Assembly: GCF_000765665.2 (NCBI RefSeq)
Contig: NZ_JROZ02000004.1
Coordinates: 143,030-207,029 of the forward strand
DNA from: Helicobacter sp. MIT 05-5293
Lineage (GTDB): Bacteria > Campylobacterota > Campylobacteria > Campylobacterales > Helicobacteraceae
Direction: 5' to 3'
Length of the DNA stretch: 64,000 nucleotides
Part shown: positions 8,885 to 18,773 of the stretch, in pieces
Layout of the letters: every line of letters starts with the position of its first letter
Numbering within the stretch: position 1 is the stretch's first letter
Position numbers and translations under genes: made by a program
Notes under the pieces: generated by a model
Told to the model about the DNA's origin: nothing
The model's input: the letters and a program-made list of their open reading frames with translations, nothing else
Databases searched by the model: none

Positions 8885-9988
8885 CCGCTTATTCGAGTTG
8901 GAATTATACTCAAAAACAAACCTAAAGGCAAGAATGTTTTCTAAGATTGTAAAAAGTGTCATAAAGGTTACAAAACTTGTCCCTCCATAACTTACCAAAG
9001 GTAAGGGAATCCCAACCACAGGAGCTAACCCTATAACCATACAAATATTGATTCCTACATACAAAAAAAGCAATATAGCAATATAACTCGCCACTACGCG
9101 TAAAAAATAATCTTTCCCATATGCAAAACCTAAGCTTAAAATATGCACAATCATAAAAAAGAACCACGCCAACAAGCCTAACGCACCTAAAAATCCAAAA
9201 CGTTCGACAAAATACGCAAAAATAAAATCAGTATTTGCATAAGGCAAAAATCGAGACTGCGATTGTGTAGCATTTTCTTTGGATTTACCAACCAATCCGC
9301 TTGCTCCAATGGCAATTAAAGCTTGATTGACTTGATAGGGAGATTTATCGGAAACAAAGTCCATAATGCGTTTTTTTTGATAATCCTTAAGCGGATCGAC
9401 TACATACATCACCGGTGCTAAAACCACAACAATCAGTGCTAAAGAAATCCAAATTTTTTTATTCACACCAATCAAAAAAAGTGTGCCAAATCCTGTGAGT
9501 AAAACCACCATTGCCGTGCCCAAATCCGGCTCTTTAAGGATAATCAGAAAAGGTATAAGAATCCCAATACTAATAACAACAAATTCTTTGAATCCATAGC
9601 CATCTTTAGGCGGAGGATTGTTAGCAATATATGATGCCAAAAGAAGCATCAAAGAAGTTTTCATAATTTCACTAGGCTGAATAGAAAAATTTGTAAAAGG
9701 AATATCCACCCAACGTTGCGCACCGAGTTTTTGTGTCCCTATAAAATGCACCAACACCAAAAGCACCAAACAAATCGCATAAAGTGCCATAATAAGCGTA
9801 TTAAGCTTTCTAAAAGGAACAAAAAATAAAAAAATGACCAAACCACAAGCCAAGCTGATATATTTTACTTGCTTAGCAAAAAGCACAGGATCTAATTCGT
9901 GGATAAGAAAAAGCGAAATACCCACTAAAGGAATCACAAAGAGTAATAAAATATAATCAAAGTGTGCTAAAATACGCCGGTCAATCAC
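8846..9988 (-). CDS. rodA: Rod-shape peptidoglycan polymerase RodA
   Basis: SEDS-family glycosyltransferase that polymerises peptidoglycan with a class B PBP during elongation. It has 380 codons and about ten membrane segments. SEDS signatures are present: FSIQPSEIMK near residue 103, LKEPDLGTA near residue 150 and GIPLPLVSYGGTS near residue 325. The start codon is GTG after AAGGA. The last ~12 codons (GPLAQLVRALGS and stop) lie inside the downstream tRNA gene, and the stop TAA is in its anticodon loop. The natural RodA domain ends before the tRNA, so the tail is probably dispensable, but no earlier in-frame stop exists. Confidence 0.93.
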   Translation of the reverse strand: MIDRRILAHFDYILLLFVIPLVGISLFLIHELDPVLFAKQVKYISLACGLVIFLFFVPFRKLNTLIMALYAICLVLLVLVHFIGTQKLGAQRWVDIPFTNFSIQPSEIMKTSLMLLLASYIANNPPPKDGYGFKEFVVISIGILIPFLIILKEPDLGTAMVVLLTGFGTLFLIGVNKKIWISLALIVVVLAPVMYVVDPLKDYQKKRIMDFVSDKSPYQVNQALIAIGASGLVGKSKENATQSQSRFLPYANTDFIFAYFVERFGFLGALGLLAWFFFMIVHILSLGFAYGKDYFLRVVASYIAILLFLYVGINICMVIGLAPVVGIPLPLVSYGGTSFVTFMTLFTILENILAFRFVFEYNSNSNKRGPLAQLVRALGS

Positions 9989-10052
9989 TATTTTTCCTTA
10001 AAACAATCGATTCTATATCTTTAAATTTATAAGTATTTAGGACATACAAAAT

Positions 10053-11141
10053 ATGCAGAATCTTATTATAACAGAGAATGACTTAACGAATAGCAAAATG
10101 CGACTTGATTCTTATCTAAGTCTCAAATTACAAAGTAGCAAAAACCAGATTCAGAATCTGATTAAAAATCACTTTGTGCTCGTCAATGGGAAAATCTGCA
10201 ATAAAAACGGCTATACTATCGGGCTTAACGACACTATCACGATTTTATCACCCACGACAGAATCTGTAGAATCTGCAGACAAAAATACTGCTTTTTGTGT
10301 TGATGATGAAAAATTTGCTATTAGTATTATTTATGAAGATGAAGATATTTTGATTATTAATAAACCCCCACATTTAGTAATTCACGAAGCTCCTAGTGTC
10401 AAAGAATCCACCCTTGTAGATTGGCTCAAATTTCATTCTTACCGATTCCATACTTTAAGCGGGAATGAGCGTTATGGTATTGTGCATCGGCTTGATAAGC
10501 AGACTAGCGGGGCTTTGGCGATTGCTAAAACACCTCTTGCTTATCAGAATCTTTCCCACACACTTAAGACAAGAGAAATGGGTCGTTATTACCTTGCTAT
10601 TATTGACACCCCACTAAAAAATCATCAAGATATTGAATGTTTCATGGGACGCTCTCCTCATAATCGCCTCAAAATGAGCAAGATTCACATTCCCATGCCC
10701 TTTACAGAATCTGACATCACAAACACCACACACACTCATATCCCCAAAGGCATTCGTTATTCAAAAAGCTCTATGGTAAAACTTGCGACTTCTGACAATG
10801 GCGCACTTGAGTTAATAGCAGTCAAACTACACACAGGACGCACACATCAGATACGCGTTCATCTTGAGAGTCTCTCGCGGCACATTTTAGGAGATACGCT
10901 TTATGGCTATAAACCCTCTGCAAAAACATTTTTCTATCAAAACAGAATCTTGCTTCATGCTTATATTTTATATCTCAATCACCCCAAAACTTCGCAAAAA
11001 ATGTTTTTTAAAGCTCCTATTTTAACAGATATGCTAGAATTTATACAAACTCATTTCACAAAGGACTTCAATGGCTGTAAGGATATTACAGAAATGTTGG
11101 AAACAGATCGCATTATGCGCTCTTTTGATGTTCTCTCTTGA
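10053..11141 (+). CDS. RluA/RluD-family 23S rRNA pseudouridine synthase
   Basis: Converts uridine to pseudouridine in rRNA (or tRNA). The protein has 362 residues. An S4 RNA-binding domain spans about 16-65, and the catalytic domain contains HRLDKQTSG with catalytic Asp148, then KLHTGRTHQIRVH near residue 258. The C-terminal ~24 residues overlap the following lipoprotein gene in another frame and extend past the usual domain end. It is the homologue of HP0745 and begins the same gene order as in H. pylori (synthase, FN3 protein, trmB, ftsE). The exact target site is not predictable from sequence. Confidence 0.9.
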   Translation: MQNLIITENDLTNSKMRLDSYLSLKLQSSKNQIQNLIKNHFVLVNGKICNKNGYTIGLNDTITILSPTTESVESADKNTAFCVDDEKFAISIIYEDEDILIINKPPHLVIHEAPSVKESTLVDWLKFHSYRFHTLSGNERYGIVHRLDKQTSGALAIAKTPLAYQNLSHTLKTREMGRYYLAIIDTPLKNHQDIECFMGRSPHNRLKMSKIHIPMPFTESDITNTTHTHIPKGIRYSKSSMVKLATSDNGALELIAVKLHTGRTHQIRVHLESLSRHILGDTLYGYKPSAKTFFYQNRILLHAYILYLNHPKTSQKMFFKAPILTDMLEFIQTHFTKDFNGCKDITEMLETDRIMRSFDVLS

Positions 11142-12330
11142 ATCTTGCGCTACTTTATCATCACTTGGCAAAACACCACAAGAAGATGCTTCGTTACCAT
11201 CTTTAGATTCTGTCAATACACTCATAGATGTCTCATCGGTAGGCTTTGAATGGAAGTCAATCGCAGATTCTCGTATCAAAGGCTTCGTGATTTATCGTGC
11301 TCAAAACAACAAAGACGAAACATTACAAAAAATCGCAACCATCAAAAATCCTTTTTCTACACATTATTCTGATACAAAACTTAAGCCACAAACCAAATAC
11401 ACTTACGCCTTTGCAACACTTGGAGCAAATAACACTATTTCTCCTAAAAGCAATCCTATCCCGATTCAGACCTCTTATATTGATCCGGTAGAGAGTGTTT
11501 TTGCAATCAATAATCGTCCCAAAACAATTAAACTCATTTGGTCTCCGCACCCAAATCCTAGTATCAAATCTTATTTGGTCGAACGTCTTGATAGTGCAGG
11601 AGAATTTAAAACAATCGAAACCATTCCTCATCGCTTGAGTGTGGAATATTTCGATACAGATCTTAAAGATGGAGTTACCTACACCTATCGTATTGTTGCG
11701 AAAAGTTACGAAGGTGTCCGTGCTAAACCCTCTCAAAGTGTCAGTGTTACGACCATACAGCAACCTAATCCTATCGCCAACATTCAAGCCACTACAAATC
11801 TCCCAAAAACAATCAAAATCACATGGGACGAAGCACCTGATGCGCAAGGTGTGAAAACTAAGCGTTACAAGATTCTGTATTCTAAAAATGGCAAAGATTT
11901 TAAAAACTTAGCTACAACAACCCAAACTTCTTATACACACAAGCTTAAAGAAGATGGAGAAAGTTATATCTATCAAGTCGTATTACTTGGAGAAAATGAA
12001 CTTGAGGGAAAATGGAGCAGTTATCCGCCTCAAGGTTCAAGTCTGAATCCACCCAAAGCTCCTACAATGTTTGAGGGAAAAATGCAAAACCAGCAAGCAC
12101 ATCTTCAATGGAAAGCTTCGAGTGATGAGCGCGTTAAATATTACGCAATTTATCGCAAAGAAAAACAACTATGGAAACAAGCTTTGCGTTTCACAGACAT
12201 TACAGATACTTTTTTTATCGATAAAGAGATGCAGCCTAATAAAAAATATCTCTATAGTGTCGTGAGTGTTGATGAGCATGAAATAGAATCTGCTCCTTCT
12301 CAAGAAATTGAATTATCCCTTGAGCCATAA
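11071..12330 (+). CDS. Lipoprotein with fibronectin type III domains
   Basis: Exported lipoprotein of 419 residues. The signal sequence ends in lipobox LESC with lipidated Cys26. About four FN3-like repeats follow (near 50-140, 142-235, 238-325 and 330-419), each with the pattern of a Trp or hydrophobic core plus YxYxV strands such as YTYRIVAKS and YLYSVVSVD. AAAGGA precedes the ATG, supporting this start even though it overlaps the upstream gene by 71 bases. It corresponds to HP0746. The function is unknown; its place ahead of trmB-ftsEX suggests only co-expression. Confidence 0.85.
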   Translation: MAVRILQKCWKQIALCALLMFSLESCATLSSLGKTPQEDASLPSLDSVNTLIDVSSVGFEWKSIADSRIKGFVIYRAQNNKDETLQKIATIKNPFSTHYSDTKLKPQTKYTYAFATLGANNTISPKSNPIPIQTSYIDPVESVFAINNRPKTIKLIWSPHPNPSIKSYLVERLDSAGEFKTIETIPHRLSVEYFDTDLKDGVTYTYRIVAKSYEGVRAKPSQSVSVTTIQQPNPIANIQATTNLPKTIKITWDEAPDAQGVKTKRYKILYSKNGKDFKNLATTTQTSYTHKLKEDGESYIYQVVLLGENELEGKWSSYPPQGSSLNPPKAPTMFEGKMQNQQAHLQWKASSDERVKYYAIYRKEKQLWKQALRFTDITDTFFIDKEMQPNKKYLYSVVSVDEHEIESAPSQEIELSLEP

Positions 12331-13529
12331 TGCCACATTTTCTTGCACCTCATATTGTTATACCTCCCTTACCTTGCACAATAGGAGATTATCACTTTGT
12401 CTATGAAGCCAAAAAATATGGTGATGATAAACAATCCTTGATTCTCGTGCGTTTTGATGATCAAGAGTTTTACTTACGCAAAGTGCAACGCAACGATTCT
12501 CAACACAATGAGATTCTCAAATGTGAGAAAAATACGAGAATCAAGCCCACAGGTATTATCAAGAATGCGTTAAAGATTCTGTGTGATACCCAAGAAAGCG
12601 TTATTTCTCATAATCTCAACAACAATAGTATTCGTCAGAATCTCCAGTCTGATTATCTCAAATCAATTGCATTTTTTACAAATTTTACAGAATCTTTTAT
12701 CCTTGAAATTGGATTTGGTTCGGGCAGACATTTACTGCATCTTGCAAAAGAAAATCCTCACACTATTTGCGTTGGCATTGAGATTCACACACCTTCAATT
12801 GAGCAGATTCTGCGACAGATTCAGATTGAGAATCTCAATAATCTTTATATTATCAATTGCGATGCGAGAATCTTGCTTGAAATTATGCCCGATAATCTTG
12901 CTCAAGCTATTTATATACATTTCCCTGTGCCATGGCATAAAAAACCCCATAGACGCGTTTTTTCAGAAATATTTTTACAGCAAGCCTTAAGGGTGCTTCA
13001 ACCCAATGGAATGCTACATTTAAGAAGTGATGATGAGCAATATTTTACAGATTCACTTCACATTGCCCTTCGCCTCGATTCTCTTAAAATGCACATATAT
13101 AAAAACCAACAAGCTTCTGTCGTGAGCAAATACGAAGCAAGATGGAAAAGACAATGTAAAAACATTTTTGATCTCCAAATCTTTAAAAATACATCAATAG
13201 ACAATACCCCTACAAAAAATACACAAAATATACAAAAAACCTTCCACTTTGATAAGATTCTAAGAAAAAATTTGGATAATTATATAAACTATCCGAGTAA
13301 AATCTTAGAAAAAGATTGGTTTTTACACATTGATAGTCTCTATAAGGCTCATAATATTTATGTTTTAATGCTATGTTTTGGGGATTTTAATCAGCCTCAA
13401 AACAAATTTTTACACATCGAATTTCGAGAAGATGAGACAAAATCATGGTATGTCGGGGGTGATCCTATCCCTACAAATGCAGCCGTAAAGGCTCACCAAT
13501 ACTTAAAGAAAATTTTAATGAAGGAGTGA
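12330..13529 (+). CDS. trmB: tRNA (guanine-N7)-methyltransferase
   Basis: SAM-dependent enzyme that makes m7G46 in tRNA. It has 399 residues, much longer than the ~240 of E. coli TrmB. The Rossmann motif ILEIGFGSGRHLLHLA lies near residues 125-140 after a long N-terminal extension, then GIEIHTPSIEQ, and the family hallmark FPVPWHKKPHRR sits near residue 205. N- and C-terminal extensions are usual for this gene in epsilonproteobacteria. The ATG shares a base with the stop of the lipoprotein gene. It matches HP0747. Confidence 0.92.
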   Translation: MPHFLAPHIVIPPLPCTIGDYHFVYEAKKYGDDKQSLILVRFDDQEFYLRKVQRNDSQHNEILKCEKNTRIKPTGIIKNALKILCDTQESVISHNLNNNSIRQNLQSDYLKSIAFFTNFTESFILEIGFGSGRHLLHLAKENPHTICVGIEIHTPSIEQILRQIQIENLNNLYIINCDARILLEIMPDNLAQAIYIHFPVPWHKKPHRRVFSEIFLQQALRVLQPNGMLHLRSDDEQYFTDSLHIALRLDSLKMHIYKNQQASVVSKYEARWKRQCKNIFDLQIFKNTSIDNTPTKNTQNIQKTFHFDKILRKNLDNYINYPSKILEKDWFLHIDSLYKAHNIYVLMLCFGDFNQPQNKFLHIEFREDETKSWYVGGDPIPTNAAVKAHQYLKKILMKE

Positions 13530-13532
13530 AAA

Positions 13533-14201
13533 TTGGGTGCAATTATTGAAGCAAAGAATCTCAATTTGGGCTATAGTGATGAAATTGTCATTAAAGACGC
13601 AACCTTTAGTATCAACGCAAAAGAATTTGTGTTTATCACAGGTGCTTCAGGGAGCGGAAAAAGCACAATTCTTAGCTCTTTTTATGGCTATCTCGGTGTC
13701 AAAAGCGGACATCTGAATGTCTATGGTCTCAATATGCAAAAAGCCTCAAAAAACCGCATTAATTTTTTACGCCGCAGTATTGGGATTGTCTTTCAGGATT
13801 ATAAACTGATCAAAGAATGGAATATCGAAAAAAATGTTATGTTGCCCATGATCATTAATGGCTACAAAAAAGAAGTATGCAAATCACAGGTAGAAAAGCT
13901 TCTTGTGCATATCAAACTTTCACACAAAGCTAATAAGTTTCCTTTAGAACTTAGCGGGGGTGAGCAGCAACGCGTAGCAATGGCAAGAGCAGTAGCACAT
14001 AATCCTACTATTATCCTCGCTGATGAGCCTACGGGTAACCTCGATGATTATTCAAGTGAATTGATATGGAATCTGCTCAAAGGCGTTAATGAACAGCTCG
14101 GTATCACCGTGGTTGTCGTTACACACCGTATGCCTGATCGACTGAATATTCCCTATCGGCGATTACACATTGAAGAAGGAGTTGTGTATGAATTTGCTTA
14201 A
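13533..14201 (+). CDS. ftsE: Cell division ATP-binding protein FtsE
   Basis: ABC-type ATPase of 222 residues that pairs with FtsX to control septal murein hydrolysis. Walker A GASGSGKS is at 37-44, the signature [14 protein letters not shown] starts near 140, and Walker [13 protein letters not shown] near 161-172. The start codon is TTG, seven bases after AAGGAG, in the last codons of trmB. It overlaps ftsX, so the two are translationally coupled. Confidence 0.95.
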   Translation: MGAIIEAKNLNLGYSDEIVIKDATFSINAKEFVFITGASGSGKSTILSSFYGYLGVKSGHLNVYGLNMQKASKNRINFLRRSIGIVFQDYKLIKEWNIEKNVMLPMIINGYKKEVCKSQVEKLLVHIKLSHKANKFPLELSGGEQQRVAMARAVAHNPTIILADEPTGNLDDYSSELIWNLLKGVNEQLGITVVVVTHRMPDRLNIPYRRLHIEEGVVYEFA

Positions 14202-14997
14202 AAGACACTTGGCATTGATTATTCCCCTTTTAGCCCTACTTTTTAGCTTGGAAAGTATTATGCTTGTCAATCGTGCCGTAACAAAACACGAAAACAAACT
14301 CTCTGACAGCTATTCAATCGTGATTGCTTCCAAAAGCCCTCTCACTATTGATAAAATCGAAAGTTTTATCCGTGAAGCAAAAGAGCTTAAAACCATCACT
14401 CCTGACTATATGCTTAATGAGCTCAAAAAAGAGTTAAGCAGGGAGAGCCTCGAGACACTCCAAAAAGAATTACCTTTTTTCTATTCTCTCAAACTCTCTG
14501 TTTTCCCTGATGAAGAAAGATTACAAAAAATCAATAACACATTGTCAAAACTCAATGGCGTAACTAAAGTCGAATCTTTCACAAAAAGCCATTCTCAAGT
14601 TTATAAGCTTTTACTCATCATCAAAAGTTCTATTGTTGTTTTTGCTTCTTTAATTGCTGTTTTAAGCTATATTTTGATGGTTAAACAAATCGAAATTTGG
14701 AAATTTGAGCATAGTGATCGTATGGAGATTATGGCATTTTTGGGCGCACCTGCGTGGATGCGCAATGGGATTTTATTCCGCTTAGCTTTTATAGATTCTA
14801 TTATTTCAACCATTTTAATTATCATAGGGACAGCCTATCTAATGGGATATGATCGTATGCAAGAAATCCTACGAACGCTTGAGGTAACCAGTGATATTTT
14901 TAGAACGGCTAGTGATTTTATCATTCTTTTATTCACTTCCATTCTTGTCTCAATTGTGTCTGTGGTCTTTGTGATTATTAAACAAAAAGATTTGTAA
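14188..14997 (+). CDS. ftsX: Cell division protein FtsX
   Basis: Membrane partner of FtsE, 269 residues from the ATG at 14188, which is preceded by AAGAAGGA. A longer TTG reading begins at 14170 but includes the ribosome-binding site. The topology is FtsX-like: a first membrane segment at about 7-27, a periplasmic loop of about 115 residues, then three C-terminal segments. The periplasmic loop should contact the EnvC-like protein encoded next. Confidence 0.93.
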   Translation: MNLLKRHLALIIPLLALLFSLESIMLVNRAVTKHENKLSDSYSIVIASKSPLTIDKIESFIREAKELKTITPDYMLNELKKELSRESLETLQKELPFFYSLKLSVFPDEERLQKINNTLSKLNGVTKVESFTKSHSQVYKLLLIIKSSIVVFASLIAVLSYILMVKQIEIWKFEHSDRMEIMAFLGAPAWMRNGILFRLAFIDSIISTILIIIGTAYLMGYDRMQEILRTLEVTSDIFRTASDFIILLFTSILVSIVSVVFVIIKQKDL

Positions 14998-16214
14998 TGC
15001 GAGGCTATGCCTGGATTCTTTTATTTGTCCTCATTAATGTATGTGAGGCAAATATCGACAAAGATATTGCCGCTAATAAAGACAAGCTTGCCAAAACGCA
15101 ATCTCAAGAAAAAGCCATTAGTAAAAAATTTGATGAGCTGGGCAAAGCTATCAATGCAAAAAACATCGAGCTCACGCAACTTGGGCATAAAATCACACAA
15201 TTAGAAAAAGATATTGCCCAAAATCAAGGTAAATACCAAACTCAAGAAAAAACTCTCAAACAAACTCAAGAAAAACAGAATCGTTTGCTTAAACAAAAGC
15301 AAAATATTGAAACACAATTGATTAAGTTAATCACTCAAAGTATTGCATTTAATGCTGTTATCAATAACCAATCTTCGATTGATTCCATTGATGATGTCAT
15401 TGAATTTCATATTTATGAGATTCTCTATCGTAATACAAAAACGCAAGTAAAAAAATTTGATGCTCAGCAAACCATTCTCAATAATGAAATAAAACGAATT
15501 TCTAGCACTATTAATCAACTCCAAACATCAATCAAAACGCAAACTACCCGCAAAGAAACCCTCCAAAATGCCAAAGACAATCAAAAAGCTATTCTCGCAA
15601 AAATGCAGACTGAACTTAAAGTTTATGACCAACAACTCAAAGACATTGCAAAAGAACGTAAAAGTCTTGATGATATTCTTGCAAAGCTAAACATCATCAA
15701 GGAGCGTGATCAACAAGGAAAAGCTACCAACCAGCAAGCCTTTATCAATAATCAAAAAAAACCTAACAGCATCAAAGCTCCTAAACAACTTGGCACTTCG
15801 TATCGTGATGTCCCCATTGTCAGTTATAAAGGGGCTAAAACTTTTCCGCCTCTTGAAAGATATACGATTGAAAAAAAGTTTGGACCTTATTTTGATCCGG
15901 TGTATCAATTCAAAATTTTCAATGCAGCTATTATGTTCAATCCTAAATCGCCCAATGCGAGCGTTAAAAATGTCCTTGATGGAAAAGTCGTCTATGCTAA
16001 AGATGCTCCGGGATTGAAAAAAGTCATTATTATAGAACATATCAATGCAATTCATACAATTTATGCTTATTTAGACAAAATAGAATCAAGCATCAAAGCA
16101 GGTATGAATATTAAAAAAGGCACGATTATCGGGAAAGTCAATGAGAGATTAAGTTTTGAAGTTACGCAAAAAGACAAACATATCAACCCTGCAGAATTTA
16201 TTAAACTCAATTAA
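14997..16214 (+). CDS. EnvC-like coiled-coil murein hydrolase activator (degenerate M23)
   Basis: Exported protein of 405 residues with a signal peptide of about 18 residues. A long Gln/Lys-rich coiled coil spans about 22-245, and a C-terminal LytM/M23-like fold occupies about 290-405. The zinc ligands of M23 enzymes are not seen: YAYLD replaces YAHLS and LSFEV replaces LHFEI. It is therefore probably a non-catalytic amidase activator, as EnvC is. The gene follows ftsX by a one-base stop/start overlap, which fits the FtsEX-EnvC mechanism in which ATP hydrolysis drives activation through the coiled coil. Confidence 0.88.
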   Translation: MRGYAWILLFVLINVCEANIDKDIAANKDKLAKTQSQEKAISKKFDELGKAINAKNIELTQLGHKITQLEKDIAQNQGKYQTQEKTLKQTQEKQNRLLKQKQNIETQLIKLITQSIAFNAVINNQSSIDSIDDVIEFHIYEILYRNTKTQVKKFDAQQTILNNEIKRISSTINQLQTSIKTQTTRKETLQNAKDNQKAILAKMQTELKVYDQQLKDIAKERKSLDDILAKLNIIKERDQQGKATNQQAFINNQKKPNSIKAPKQLGTSYRDVPIVSYKGAKTFPPLERYTIEKKFGPYFDPVYQFKIFNAAIMFNPKSPNASVKNVLDGKVVYAKDAPGLKKVIIIEHINAIHTIYAYLDKIESSIKAGMNIKKGTIIGKVNERLSFEVTQKDKHINPAEFIKLN

Positions 16215-16238
16215 ACAATTATAATAATTAACCGATAT
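16212..16238 (+). promoter_or_regulatory. Sigma-28 (FliA) promoter of the flagellar cap operon
   Basis: TAAA, a 15-base spacer, then ACCGATAT agrees with the FliA consensus TAAA-N15-GCCGATAA/T. It lies about 39 bases upstream of the flaG start, which has an AAGGAGGA ribosome-binding site. It predicts that flaG, fliD, fliS and the next gene are late flagellar genes. Confidence 0.75.
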
Positions 16239-16276
16239 ATGTTTTGATTTTAGTCTAAAATTTCAAGGAGGAAGTT

Positions 16277-16669
16277 ATGATTGATGGCATCAACAGCGCA
16301 AATACAAACACGAATGCAATCAAGAATCAACTGATGAATATGGTAAATTCTAGCGGAAAGCTGATCAACGAAGATGCGAGACCGACAGAAATTAAAATGC
16401 GAGAAGAAACCGCACAACATCAGGATAGAGAAGATAAAAAGCAGCTTGAAAGTGAGCTAAGGGAGCTTAGTAAGAAACTTAATGACGAAATGAAACGCAT
16501 TGATACAGACATTAAATTTTCATACGAAGAAAATATTCCCGGCTTAATGGTAACCGTAAAAGAAGCTAACACCGATAAAGTTATTCGTGAGATTCCTTCA
16601 AAAGAGGCAATTGAGCTTATGACAAGAATGCGCGAAGTCATTGGTGTTATTTTTAATAAACAGGGTTGA
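16277..16669 (+). CDS. flaG: Flagellar protein FlaG
   Basis: Cytoplasmic or flagellum-associated protein of 130 residues that influences filament length in related bacteria. The C-terminal half has the FlaG signature: ELSKKLNDEMKRIDTDIKFSYEE, shown here only as its core, followed by PGLMVTVKEANTDKVIREIPSKE. It is the first gene behind the sigma-28 promoter, in the order flaG-fliD-fliS found in H. pylori (HP0751-HP0753). Confidence 0.92.
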   Translation: MIDGINSANTNTNAIKNQLMNMVNSSGKLINEDARPTEIKMREETAQHQDREDKKQLESELRELSKKLNDEMKRIDTDIKFSYEENIPGLMVTVKEANTDKVIREIPSKEAIELMTRMREVIGVIFNKQG

Positions 16670-16715
16670 TAATTCAATCATTATGGCATTTTGTTTAAAG
16701 AATTAAGGATAAAGT

Positions 16716-18764
16716 ATGGCACTTGGCACATTAAGCTCTCTCGGTCTTGGAAGTAAAGTTTTAAATCATGATGTGATTGACAAACTAAGACAGGCTGATG
16801 AAGCATCACATATTAAGCCTATTGATAAAAAAATAGAAGAAAATGTTGAAAAACAAACCGAATTGGTTGCTATCACTTCTTTTCTAAGAGATTTAAAATC
16901 TTCTGCAAGTAAATTAGGTGATTATTCGACCTATTTAGGACGAACAAGCAATGTTATTGGTGATGCGCTTAAGGCTACTATTTCCGATGGTGTGCCCACA
17001 CAGGATATTAAAATTGATGTAGATTCTGTAGCAACTTCAGATATTAACGAGATGGGAGGAAAATACGAAAGTCGTGAATCTGTTTTTAGCCAAAAAGATT
17101 CTGTCTTAAAATTCCATCACAAAGGACGAGATTATAAGATTGACATCAAGGCTGGAATGGAGCTTGGGGAAGTCGCTCAAATGATCACGGATACTACAAA
17201 TGGTGAAGTATTAGGTATCGTTATGAAAACAGGTGGCTCAAATCCTTATCAGCTTATGATTAACTCAAAAGATACCGGCGAATCAAATCGCGTTTATTTC
17301 GGTTCTACGGCAAGTGGCAATATTGTCCCATCAGGTGCTATTGAACTGAAAGATGGGGATTTTAATATCACTCTTAAAGACAAGAAGGGTCTAGAAAAAA
17401 CACTCTCTATCACTCTTCCAAGAACAAGCTCGAATGCCAAATCACAAGATAACGCTCAAAGCCTTAAAGATGCCATTATGGAGGCTATTAGAAACAATGC
17501 TGATTTTGAGGGTTTGCTTGATGAAGAGATTAATATCGGCATAGGTGGAGCTAATAGTGATGCGCTCACTATTAACGACAGGAGAGGCTATGCAATCAAG
17601 ATTGAAGGCAATAAAGCACGCAATCTAGGATTCAGTGCAGAGAATCAAGCAGCCACTCAAGAAGATTTGATTGTAGCTACAAGGAGCATAGGGGCTGGCA
17701 AAATTAAAGGAACAATCACTATTGGTAGTGTGCCTCTTGATTTGGCAACTTTAACAAAAGAAAAAAATTCAGCAAGCCAAAATGCTAAAGTAATTGCTGA
17801 AGCGATTAACAATATTGCCGGAATCTATGCTAAAGTCAATGATGAGGGCAAACTCGTTATCAATTCAGACACAGGCGAAGTAAGTATTTTTGCCAATGCC
17901 GATGCAGATAGTAAAAAAGCTTTGGAAAGTTTAGGCTTAAAATCTGGAACAATTATGGATTATGCAAAAACACAATCAGAATTGTTTAAAATTCGAAAAG
18001 TTCAAAGTGCAGAAGATGCGAGATTCTCTTATAATGGAATCTCAATGAAACGTCCTACAAATACTATTGATGATGTTGTAAGCGGTGTTAATATTGAGCT
18101 TCTTACGACAACTCCGCCAGACAAACCTGCCGTCATCAATATCACTCGCAACGATGAGGCTATCGTAGAATCAGTGAAAAATTTTGTAGAATCCTACAAC
18201 GAGCTTTCTCTAAAGCTTGATGAAGTTACACGATACGATGAAGATTCTAAGATTGCTGGAATCTTTAATGGCAATAGCGATATTCGTATGATACGCCCAT
18301 CTCTTACACGGATATTTTCTACAAATGTCGTTACAGAAACCGAAATCAAAAGCCTTGCAAAATACGGATTAGCACTTGATGAAAAAGGAAGAATGAGCCT
18401 TGATGTGAGCAAACTGCAAATGGCTCTTAGTGCCGATCCGAAGGGAACTCAAGAATTTTTCAATGGAAGTGTAAAAACATTAGAATTCAAAGAGGTGCAG
18501 GTTGATGGTGTCTTTAAGAAGTTTGATCAAGAACTTGACAGACTCTTGAATGGTGGGAATGCAAGACTCAAGATTTTAGAAGAAAGTCTCACAAAAGATG
18601 ACAAAAAGTTGCGTGAAGATCGTAAAAAAGCTATCCAGCAGTTGGATACGCGTTATGATATTATGGCGCAACGATTTGCCGCTTATGATTCGCAGATTTC
18701 AAAAACTAATAATGCTTTCAGTAGTGTGCAATTAATGATTGACCAATCTGTAGCTAAAAAATAA
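16716..18764 (+). CDS. fliD: Flagellar filament cap protein FliD
   Basis: Distal cap of the flagellar filament, needed for flagellin polymerisation. It has 682 residues, close to the 685 of H. pylori FliD. The conserved N-terminus (LSSLGLGSKVLNHDVIDKLR) and C-terminal coiled coil flank a variable, exposed centre with hook_IN-like repeats. The C-terminal region has GLALDEKGRMSLDVSKL. ATG follows TAAGGAT. Confidence 0.97.
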   Translation: MALGTLSSLGLGSKVLNHDVIDKLRQADEASHIKPIDKKIEENVEKQTELVAITSFLRDLKSSASKLGDYSTYLGRTSNVIGDALKATISDGVPTQDIKIDVDSVATSDINEMGGKYESRESVFSQKDSVLKFHHKGRDYKIDIKAGMELGEVAQMITDTTNGEVLGIVMKTGGSNPYQLMINSKDTGESNRVYFGSTASGNIVPSGAIELKDGDFNITLKDKKGLEKTLSITLPRTSSNAKSQDNAQSLKDAIMEAIRNNADFEGLLDEEINIGIGGANSDALTINDRRGYAIKIEGNKARNLGFSAENQAATQEDLIVATRSIGAGKIKGTITIGSVPLDLATLTKEKNSASQNAKVIAEAINNIAGIYAKVNDEGKLVINSDTGEVSIFANADADSKKALESLGLKSGTIMDYAKTQSELFKIRKVQSAEDARFSYNGISMKRPTNTIDDVVSGVNIELLTTTPPDKPAVINITRNDEAIVESVKNFVESYNELSLKLDEVTRYDEDSKIAGIFNGNSDIRMIRPSLTRIFSTNVVTETEIKSLAKYGLALDEKGRMSLDVSKLQMALSADPKGTQEFFNGSVKTLEFKEVQVDGVFKKFDQELDRLLNGGNARLKILEESLTKDDKKLREDRKKAIQQLDTRYDIMAQRFAAYDSQISKTNNAFSSVQLMIDQSVAKK

Positions 18765-18773
18765 GGAGTAAAT

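Noticed and set aside
11323..11847. Minus-strand frame of 174 codons inside the FN3 lipoprotein gene
   Set aside because: It is a shadow of the lipoprotein gene without a ribosome-binding site or recognisable domain.
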